Assembly: GCA_001804205.1 (NCBI GenBank)
Contig: MHFM01000004.1
Location: forward strand, 1-13,426
Direction: 5' to 3'
DNA length: 13,426 nucleotides
DNA from: Omnitrophica bacterium RIFCSPLOWO2_01_FULL_45_10b
GTDB lineage: Bacteria > Omnitrophota > Omnitrophia > Omnitrophales > Danuiimicrobiaceae
The notes below the pieces were generated by a model. It was not told where the DNA came from. It was given only the letters and a program-made list of their open reading frames with translations, and searched no databases. Within the stretch, counting starts at the first letter, position 1, and each line of letters opens with the position of its first letter. The position numbers and the translations under genes were made by a program. Positions 7,273 through 13,426 of this stretch are shown here, piece by piece.

Positions 7273-10200
7273 ATGGGTTTGCCGACCATATCGGTTAAAC
7301 GCCCGGTTTTCACGATTGTCATTTTCGCCACACTGATTCTGCTCGGATTCATCGCACTTTTCCTTCTGCCGGTAGAACTTTATCAAGGTTCAAGCCGAGG
7401 TGTTGTTTCAATCATTGTCCGCGCCCGCGGCGGTCTTCCTCCGGTTGAAGTTGAGCGGATGATTACCCACCCGATTGAAGAGGCTGTTTCCACGGCAAGC
7501 CATCTGAAGAGCATGTATTCAAATTCCAGGGAAGCGGAAGGCCGTGTAACGCTTGAATTTGAACCCGGTACGGATATGAGATTTGCGGGGCTTGAAGTTC
7601 GGGAAAAATTTTCAAAGGTAAAAGGCTTGCTTCCGGAAGAAATCGAAAAACCCGTGATTGCCAATTTCGAGGATTCAGATTCGGCCGTCCTGATTTTTGC
7701 GGTCACGAGCGCCATCCTAACTCCGGAGGAAATTCGAGAAATTGTCGATCACGAATTGAAACCGTGGCTTGACCGCGTGGATGGGGTTGCCAGTGTTGAA
7801 ATTTACGGCGGCCGGGAACGTAAGATTTTGATAGAACTCGATCGCGATAAAATGTTTGCGTATAACATTTCCATCGAACGGGTTATGGATGTGATCGGCG
7901 CCAGCAATATCGCCCTTTTGACCGGAAGCTTTGAGCGCGGTGCTTATGACCTCGCCATCCGCACGATGGGCGCTTTCACGAGCCTTGATCAAATCGGCGA
8001 TCTTGGAATTAAAGCCACTCGGCAAGGTTCCGTGATCCCCCTTAGAGAAATTGCGACGATCAAAGATTCTTATTTAGAGTCGGAAGATTATGCTCGCTTA
8101 AATCTCAATCAGAACGTTTCGGTTTACATCAAAAAAAGTTCGCTGGCCAACACCATCAAAGTAGTAGACCGGCTCAAGAAAGTAATGAATCAATTTATCC
8201 AAGAACGGAGTGGCGATTTGCGGGCCACCGTTGTTTCGGATAAAGCAAAATTGATTAATCGAGCCATCAAAGATGTTTGGACGTCATTATTTATCGGAAC
8301 ACTTTTAGTTGCCGGGATTGTCTATTTTGCTCTCAGGCGGGTGTCTTTATCCTTGATCGTACTTTCGACCATCCCTATTTCGATTGTCAGCACTTTTCTT
8401 TTTATGGCCTGCCTTGGGTTAAGCCTTAATGTGATGACGTTAAGCGGCCTTGCGCTTTCCATCGGAATTATGGTGGATAGCGCGACCGTTGTGATTGAAA
8501 ATACACTTAAAAAAGTAGAAGAAGGGCGTTCACACGGCCAAGCCGTAGCGGAAGGCGGTGAAGAGGTTTGGCTGCCGCTTTTGGCGTCGCTTCTGTCAAG
8601 CCTTTGCGTATTTCTTCCCATTATGTTTATCGATAAACAGATTCAACTGATATACCGAGGTTTTGCTTTAACCGTTTCGATCGCCCTTACCATGTCCTTA
8701 ATTGCAGCGGTAATGCTGGTGCCAATGCTTCTTTCGAAAATTTCTTTAACCGCTCAGCCAAAATCATCAGATCTATCAAAGGGCATAAAGGCATTAACGC
8801 TTTTTGACCGCGCAAAAGCGACTTACGGGACATGGGCACGAGCCGCCTTCAAGCGCCGCCACTTTGTCGTTGCACTCGTCACCATCCTCTTTTTATTCTC
8901 AACGTGGCGGCTCATGAAGCGGCACATTGACCTTCCGAGCCAACTTGAAGAAAACGAATTCGCCATTATCGTTTTTCCTTTGGCAGGAGCCAAGCTGGAT
9001 GCCAATGACGAGGTGGCGAAGCGGCTTGAGCAATCGCTTCATGAATTCAAAGAAGTGGATATGATCTCAACGACTGTGAAGAAGGATGATTTACGGCTTT
9101 TTGTTCGTCTTTTTCCAAGGAATCGGCGGAAAGTTTCAAAAGAAGTCATTATGAATCAAATGCGGGAGAAGGGCAATGAGCTCATCAAGCAGATTCACGA
9201 CGAATATTCACTCATTGTGGACGAAGGCGCTTCGAGTGAAGAATCAAAAAAAATGGTCATCAATATCTTTGGCCTTGAAAATGACACGCTGGAAAAACTG
9301 GCGAGGGAAGCAGCGCAACGCATTAATAAAGTCAAGGGGCTTACCAATTTGGTTATGACTGATTTACGGAAACGTCCGGAATATAGCGTCGTGGTTGATA
9401 AGGGCCGTGCCGCTTATTATGGCCTTAGTGTGCAGGACATTGCGGATTCACTTCATGCGCAGGTGCGCGGTATGCGCCCGACAAAATTTCATGAACTATC
9501 AAAAGGCCAGGAAATCGAAACGATCACACGGCTTCAGCCGATTTTTAGGCAAAAAGTCGAAGATTTGGAGAATCTATATTTTGTTTCACCGAAGGATGGG
9601 ACTCAAATTATTTTGAAGCAGATTGCCGGAATTTATCCGTCGCGCGGCCCGCAATCAATCGACCGGAAAGATAAATACCGGTATGTTTTTGTGAAGGGTG
9701 ATGTGCATCGGCCGCTTGAAACGGTCGCAGAGGAAATCAAGGCGTCGCTTAAAGGCCTTGAATTGCCGAAGGATTATTTTTGGCGATTTGGAGGTTCTTA
9801 CGAAGAGTTGCTCAAAGGAAAATCTCAACTTGGAGTAGGGGTTGTTCTTTCCATCGCGCTTGTCTACATGGTTCTTGCGTGCCTTTATCAATCGTACGCT
9901 CAGCCTTTGATGTTAATGATTTCGATTCCTTTGGGCACGATCGGCGTATGGGCCATGCTTGCGTTTACGCGAAGGCCTTTGAGCGAACAGGTATTTATCG
10001 GAATGTTTATTCTTGTCGGTTATGTGGTGAACGGCGCTATTATTTTGATTGACCGCGTAAACCATTTACAAGAAAAGTTCCCGGATCTTACGGACCGGTT
10101 GATTCATGCAACTCAGGACCGCTTGCGCGCTATTCTGATCACGACCGCTTCTACAGTCGTTGGGTTTATCCCCATGGCGATTGACCAAGGTGAGTCAAGT

Positions 10201-10395
10201 GAGCTATGGTCGCCTTTAGCAATTACGATGATTGGGGGGATTATAAGCTCAACATTCTTAACCTTATTCATAATTCCAATTGTTTATCTTTATTTCGCTG
10301 ACCTAAAAGTTGCCCTTAAAAACTTCAATGTTGCAAAAATAGCCGTTTTCCTGACTTGGCTTAAAAAGCCTCAAAAAGCAGCCTCTTCTTCTTAA
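7273..10395 (+). CDS. RND efflux permease B
   Basis: Second RND permease of the operon, 1040 residues, starting 2 bp after permease A. The opening MGLPTISVKRPVFTIVIFAT is the canonical N-terminus and TM1. TM2-TM6 lie near 333-353, 358-381, 386-411, 433-453 and 462-488, TM7 near 530-545, and TM8-TM12 near 852-1008. In TM4, IGIMVDSATVVIEN keeps D402, with Ser403 in place of the second Asp. TM10 has VGYVVNGAIILID, with Asn920 at the AcrB K940 position and Gly921 after it. The docking segment is short and ordinary (IKATRQGSVIPLREIATIKD). The C-terminus ends in a short Lys/Ser tail. Sharing one adaptor and channel with permease A suggests either a mixed trimer, as in MdtB/MdtC, or two alternative pumps; the sequence cannot decide. 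It is not a degenerate copy: frame, length and key motifs are intact. Confidence 0.93.
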   Translation: MGLPTISVKRPVFTIVIFATLILLGFIALFLLPVELYQGSSRGVVSIIVRARGGLPPVEVERMITHPIEEAVSTASHLKSMYSNSREAEGRVTLEFEPGTDMRFAGLEVREKFSKVKGLLPEEIEKPVIANFEDSDSAVLIFAVTSAILTPEEIREIVDHELKPWLDRVDGVASVEIYGGRERKILIELDRDKMFAYNISIERVMDVIGASNIALLTGSFERGAYDLAIRTMGAFTSLDQIGDLGIKATRQGSVIPLREIATIKDSYLESEDYARLNLNQNVSVYIKKSSLANTIKVVDRLKKVMNQFIQERSGDLRATVVSDKAKLINRAIKDVWTSLFIGTLLVAGIVYFALRRVSLSLIVLSTIPISIVSTFLFMACLGLSLNVMTLSGLALSIGIMVDSATVVIENTLKKVEEGRSHGQAVAEGGEEVWLPLLASLLSSLCVFLPIMFIDKQIQLIYRGFALTVSIALTMSLIAAVMLVPMLLSKISLTAQPKSSDLSKGIKALTLFDRAKATYGTWARAAFKRRHFVVALVTILFLFSTWRLMKRHIDLPSQLEENEFAIIVFPLAGAKLDANDEVAKRLEQSLHEFKEVDMISTTVKKDDLRLFVRLFPRNRRKVSKEVIMNQMREKGNELIKQIHDEYSLIVDEGASSEESKKMVINIFGLENDTLEKLAREAAQRINKVKGLTNLVMTDLRKRPEYSVVVDKGRAAYYGLSVQDIADSLHAQVRGMRPTKFHELSKGQEIETITRLQPIFRQKVEDLENLYFVSPKDGTQIILKQIAGIYPSRGPQSIDRKDKYRYVFVKGDVHRPLETVAEEIKASLKGLELPKDYFWRFGGSYEELLKGKSQLGVGVVLSIALVYMVLACLYQSYAQPLMLMISIPLGTIGVWAMLAFTRRPLSEQVFIGMFILVGYVVNGAIILIDRVNHLQEKFPDLTDRLIHATQDRLRAILITTASTVVGFIPMAIDQGESSELWSPLAITMIGGIISSTFLTLFIIPIVYLYFADLKVALKNFNVAKIAVFLTWLKKPQKAASSS

Positions 10396-10410
10396 TTCAT
10401 TTTTTAAGCC
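10358..10410 (+). repeat. 10-bp inverted repeat around the operon's last stop codon
   Basis: GGCTTAAAAA (10358-10367) is the exact complement of TTTTTAAGCC (10401-10410), with a 33-nt loop containing the TAA of permease B. It could form a 3' stem protecting or ending the operon mRNA, but the stem is A/T-heavy, the loop is long and no clean U-tract follows. It is not called a rho-independent terminator. Confidence 0.3.
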
Positions 10411-10483
10411 TCTTATATCTCTCCACTTGCTCTAAACTGTTAATGTTAAAGGAGTTAGCACTTCATTTTTTTAGCCACTTAAT

Positions 10484-10512
10484 TTGACTTTATGTTAATC
10501 ATAATATATACT
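10484..10512 (+). promoter_or_regulatory. Sigma-70-type promoter of the giant gene
   Basis: The -35 box is TTGACT (10484-10489) and the -10 box is TATACT (10507-10512), one mismatch each, with an exact 17-bp spacer in AT-rich DNA. The start should be near 10519, giving a leader of about 105 nt. The -35 hexamer is identical to that of the efflux promoter at 667-672, with the same spacer length. Confidence 0.75.
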
Positions 10513-10582
10513 TATTTAAGATATTAATTTACTATTAAATATGTTATTAATTTCAAGTAAAGTCCCCTTAAAAATAAAGAGC

Positions 10583-10603
10583 GCTCAATAAAAATTATTG
10601 AGC
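10583..10603 (+). promoter_or_regulatory. Hairpin directly before the giant gene's ribosome-binding site
   Basis: GCTCAATAA (10583-10591) pairs perfectly with TTATTGAGC (10595-10603) around an AAA loop. The stem ends one base before AGGAGG. No U-tract follows, so it is not a terminator. It may hold the ribosome-binding site unpaired, stabilise the 5' leader, or act as a protein or RNA target; function is inferred. Confidence 0.55.
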
Positions 10604-10609
10604 AGGAGG
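10604..10609 (+). promoter_or_regulatory. Ribosome-binding site of the giant gene
   Basis: AGGAGG is a perfect Shine-Dalgarno core, but the only usable start after it, ATG at 10624, is 14 nt downstream, longer than the usual 5-10. No ATG, GTG or TTG lies between them. The start is still favoured because a signal peptide follows immediately. Confidence 0.6.
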
Positions 10610-10623
10610 TAGATAAAACGCCA

Positions 10624-13426
10624 ATGATCAATAATTGGCAGCCGAAGTGGAAGCCTTGGCTTAGGGCAATAGCAGCCGTGACGCTTGTTACGTTCACAGG
10701 GACAAGCGTTGTTCAAGGCGACACTGCTAATCTGATTCATCCTGCAAAAGGCCCCGGTGCACCATCTCCTGAAGTTTCGCAAGTTCAGTCACCAGATTTT
10801 TTAAGTTCCCTCGTTATTCCTGATTCAATCGGTCAAGTCAAATTAAGTTTTAAAGGCTCGAAGGACAAAATCGTCATTCACATCCAAGATGCCCATGCCA
10901 ATGAAGAAGCCCAATATAACATCGCAAAAATCATTGACTACCTCGCCTCAAAACAAAACCTGAAGCTCGTGAATCTGGAAGGGGCCCATGGCGAGCTTTA
11001 TACTCAGCTCTTTTCTTTTTTTCCGTCCAAAGAAGCCAAGAAAACCGTTTCGGATTATTTCCTAAAAGAAGCGCGCCTCACAGGCCCTGAATATCTCGCG
11101 ATCGTTGAACGCCCTGATTTAATCCTCTATGGCGTCGAAGACGAAGCGATGTATGAAGAAAACCGAAAAGCTTATCTTTCCGCCCTTGACTTAAAAAAGC
11201 ATGATGAGGAAATTCTCGCACAACTCGATAAAACCCTAAAAGACGTTTCCCGTTTTGTGTTCCCAAGTGAGCTCCTGGAACTTAAACGGCGCCGTGCATC
11301 ATTTCAAACCGAACAAAAAGACATGGCCGGATATATCCGCTATTTGGTGAAATTAGCCGAGACTCACCACATCAGCCTCATGGACTATCCCCATATTCAT
11401 TCACTCCTCTCACTCCTTGAGCTTGAGGGTAAGATTGATTTTAAAAAGGCCGAGGAAGAAATCGATTCACTCGTGCAAGATTTGAAGAAAATCATTCCCC
11501 GCGAAAAGCTTTCCATGTTTGTGACCAATTCCATTCAATTCCGCTTGAAGAAAATGAAGCGTTCTGAGTATTACGGATATTTGGAAGAAGAAATTAATAC
11601 GGCAGGGAGTGACAATGACGAATTAAGCAAGAAGTATGAACATGTCCTTACCTATCTTCGTTATATTCAAACGTACGAACGAATTGATATCGCCATTTTT
11701 GATGAAATCGAAGGCCTTGAAAAAAGCCTTAAAAATAAACTCTTTCGTTCCAAAGACGAAGTGGCGCTTGACCGGCTGAATCAGATCTTTGAAATCTATC
11801 AAAAGATGTTTGATTTCTCTTTAACTAAAAAAGATGTGGAGTTCTTTTATGCCTACCGGGATGAATTTGATACCGAGAAATTCAAAGCCACTTTAGAGCC
11901 CCTTCTCAAACAATATCGCTTTGATTATGAATTGCCCGATCAGCTTGGGCTCCTCGATCAAGACCTTCCCGGGATTGAACGGTTTTATCAAGCGGCCTTA
12001 AAGCGTGACCATATTTTAATTGAGCGCGCTGTCCGCCAGATGGAACAGAGGAATGAGAAGATGTCCGTCATTGTCACCGGCGGTTTTCATACGGCGGGAA
12101 TCGAAAGCTATCTTAAGGAACGCGATTATTCCTATCTTACGATGATGCCCAAGATTGAAAAGGCAATTGATCAAAAAAAAGAAGCGGCGCTTTATGAAGC
12201 AGCTGTCCGTGAGAAACCCATGTCCATCGAGAAGCTCCTCGTACAGTCTTTCTTCGCTCCCAAATCTACTACGTTGAATGATCCACGGTTTCAGTTCGCC
12301 GCTCCTCACTTAGTTCCCGGTAAAAATGGCGCTGATGGATTGCGTAATGGTCTTCCGAATACATTTTTGAATATGTTGGCCATTTTAACAGCCTTTGGTG
12401 GAAATGAATTTTTGGGACAAGCAGAACAGGCAGCAGGAGCATTGTCAAACACCAATGACCGCGAGTTTGTACGCGCGGAACTTCGAGATCTCGCAAGCGG
12501 AATTTACGATACAAAAGGTGATACCAGCCTTATCTATTGGCCTCAAGAAAATGGAAATTGGCGGGTTGCAGCGCGTTCTCCTAAAAATGATCGCTCCGAA
12601 GTGAGGGTTAATCCTGCTTTCGGCGGGAGAGTTAAAGAAATTCCGCTTGGCAATGGATTAACACTTAGACTTGTTTCTGGAGTAGCCACCCATTTAATTC
12701 CGCCAGATGTTAGGCAAAAGGCAGGAAAAGAGTTTCAACAAGCAAAACCTGTTCCAACCCAAGCCACTCATGTTGAACGCCTGGTTGTTCAGAAACCTTC
12801 CCCAGTTGTATCAGAAATAGTTCTTCCTAAAGTAACAAGCGCTAATTTTTTGGAATGGTTGGGGAAACTTATACGATTAAGCACTTTAGAACAAAGTGAA
12901 TTTTATCGTTCAACAGCAGGGAAAGCAGGTTTCCAAGAAATCAGAGGAATGATTTCAAATAGCTCCAATCCCGAAATCCTTGCTGCTGCTCTCTTGAGCG
13001 CAGCAAGAACAGTTCAATCTGGTGAAGTCCGTGCTGAACTCAGAACCTTAGTCAAAGAAGCTGAAGCACGAATATTCGAATTGAAGAAAGAATCGGAATT
13101 GGCTCAGAGAACATCATCTGTCTCCGCCGAGGTTTTAGCGACCCCTTCTCTCACACCAGTGCCTGCAAATGTGAGGACGATTTCGAAATGGTTAGCACTC
13201 AAAAAAGAGATGGATCCCTTTATACAACAATTATCCGAAGGAGATTTTTCTAGGATAGAAGAACATATCCTCCACATAAAAGGAGCAGCTCGCCGGCGGA
13301 TTGAAACACCCGAAATCCAAGTGACGCCGAAGAACAGACAGGCTCGAATGATGGAGTTTTTGAACGACGCCACGAGCCTCAGAAAGTTGGACAAAAAACT
13401 GTTGGCCAAAAAACTGAAGGAAAAAG
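10624..13426 (+). CDS. Giant exported protein with EreA/ChaN/TraB-like N-terminal domain (3' partial)
   Basis: Open without a stop from the ATG at 10624 to the window edge (934 complete codons), so the full protein is larger. Residues 1-35 look like a Sec signal peptide: basic/Trp-rich start, hydrophobic core from about 15 to 30, possible cleavage near Q31-A35. It is therefore periplasmic, surface or secreted. Residues about 80-500 resemble the EreA/ChaN/TraB-type alpha/beta group: strand IVIHIQDAHANEEAQ (D89, H91, E94), a helix, strand LKLVNLEGAHGEL (E119, H122), helical middle, and late strand MSVIVTGGFHTAGIE (H489). The His/Glu/Asp set suggests a metal- or haem-binding or hydrolytic site, but the match is by eye and function is unassigned. 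Residues 500-700 are mixed, 705-740 form a Pro-rich linker, and 740-934 are mostly charged helix, ending Lys-rich. Short R-A-E-L-R type motifs occur at 616-622, 657-663 and 800-808. Codon use changes near 12265. Confidence 0.85.
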   Translation, partial: MINNWQPKWKPWLRAIAAVTLVTFTGTSVVQGDTANLIHPAKGPGAPSPEVSQVQSPDFLSSLVIPDSIGQVKLSFKGSKDKIVIHIQDAHANEEAQYNIAKIIDYLASKQNLKLVNLEGAHGELYTQLFSFFPSKEAKKTVSDYFLKEARLTGPEYLAIVERPDLILYGVEDEAMYEENRKAYLSALDLKKHDEEILAQLDKTLKDVSRFVFPSELLELKRRRASFQTEQKDMAGYIRYLVKLAETHHISLMDYPHIHSLLSLLELEGKIDFKKAEEEIDSLVQDLKKIIPREKLSMFVTNSIQFRLKKMKRSEYYGYLEEEINTAGSDNDELSKKYEHVLTYLRYIQTYERIDIAIFDEIEGLEKSLKNKLFRSKDEVALDRLNQIFEIYQKMFDFSLTKKDVEFFYAYRDEFDTEKFKATLEPLLKQYRFDYELPDQLGLLDQDLPGIERFYQAALKRDHILIERAVRQMEQRNEKMSVIVTGGFHTAGIESYLKERDYSYLTMMPKIEKAIDQKKEAALYEAAVREKPMSIEKLLVQSFFAPKSTTLNDPRFQFAAPHLVPGKNGADGLRNGLPNTFLNMLAILTAFGGNEFLGQAEQAAGALSNTNDREFVRAELRDLASGIYDTKGDTSLIYWPQENGNWRVAARSPKNDRSEVRVNPAFGGRVKEIPLGNGLTLRLVSGVATHLIPPDVRQKAGKEFQQAKPVPTQATHVERLVVQKPSPVVSEIVLPKVTSANFLEWLGKLIRLSTLEQSEFYRSTAGKAGFQEIRGMISNSSNPEILAAALLSAARTVQSGEVRAELRTLVKEAEARIFELKKESELAQRTSSVSAEVLATPSLTPVPANVRTISKWLALKKEMDPFIQQLSEGDFSRIEEHILHIKGAARRRIETPEIQVTPKNRQARMMEFLNDATSLRKLDKKLLAKKLKEK

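Larger units (their letters stand above)
10396..10623 (+). other. AT-rich intergenic region before the giant gene
   Basis: This 228-bp gap is clearly richer in A/T than the flanking genes. It carries a good promoter (10484-10512), a leader of about 105 nt, a 9-bp hairpin (10583-10603) and a Shine-Dalgarno sequence (10604-10609). No intact ORF of useful length or strong terminator for the efflux operon was seen, so read-through into the giant gene is possible. Confidence 0.6.

Noticed and set aside
7383..8621. Minus-strand ORFs (7383-7715, 7717-8025, 8322-8621) within permease B
   Set aside because: They are antisense shadows of an intact permease whose motifs are all in the + frame.
10396..10480. 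Rho-independent terminator after permease B
   Set aside because: The only notable stem (10358-10367 with 10401-10410) is A/T-heavy with a 33-nt loop and lacks a following U-tract. Other T-runs lack a stem.
10585..10782. Minus-strand 65-codon ORF across the giant gene start
   Set aside because: It is antisense to the signal peptide and leader hairpin and has no independent support.
12016..13409. Minus-strand ORFs (12016-12309, 12269-12514, 13104-13409) and + ORF 12395-12604
   Set aside because: All overlap the continuous giant + frame from 10624, which has signal peptide, promoter and ribosome-binding site. The shorter frames show no family features.
1..13426. CRISPR array, tRNA, rRNA, transposase or integrase, attachment sites
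   Set aside because: No regularly spaced repeats, cloverleaf sequences, rRNA motifs or recombinase signatures were seen on either strand.

Overview
The window reads as chromosomal DNA from a Gram-negative bacterium of mid-range G+C content. Every supportable gene is on the + strand. A TolC-type outer-membrane channel shows there is an outer membrane. The last gene is a very long exported protein, still open at the window edge. Its opening domain, its short R-A-E-L-R type motifs and its expected great length recall the giant secreted proteins of Candidatus Omnitrophota (PVC group). That assignment is from memory of the protein style, not from a search, and is tentative.

Layout. (1) 1-588: C-terminal part of an XRE-type helix-turn-helix regulator with a cupin-like sensor domain; its start lies off the left edge. 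(2) 589-736: intergenic DNA with a near-consensus sigma-70 promoter (TTGACT, 17 bp, TATAAT). (3) 737-10395: a four-gene tripartite efflux operon of TolC-like channel, membrane-anchored HlyD/AcrA-type adaptor, RND permease A and RND permease B. Three of the four genes are separated by only 2 bp. The exception is the adaptor-permease A junction, where 223 bp hold a perfect 15-bp inverted repeat whose right arm covers the permease ribosome-binding site and start codon. A 23-codon leader ORF in the loop ends in an ATGA overlap with the permease start. (4) 10396-10623: AT-rich intergenic DNA with a second strong promoter (TTGACT, 17 bp, TATACT) and a 9-bp hairpin directly before the Shine-Dalgarno sequence. 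(5) 10624 to the end: at least 934 codons of a large secreted protein, with a signal peptide, an N-terminal domain resembling the EreA/ChaN/TraB group, and then a compositionally different linker and helical region.

How it works together. The channel, adaptor and two permeases should form one or more proton-driven pumps spanning both membranes; two adjacent permeases sharing one adaptor suggest a heteromeric pump such as MdtBC, or two alternative pumps. The upstream regulator may sense a ligand through its cupin domain, but no operator can be assigned with confidence. The giant gene has its own promoter and is probably a separate unit.

The points most worth following are the leader-ORF/inverted-repeat arrangement before permease A, a 35-residue insert in the docking region of permease A, and the giant exported protein. 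No tRNA, rRNA, CRISPR array, transposase or convincing rho-independent terminator was seen.
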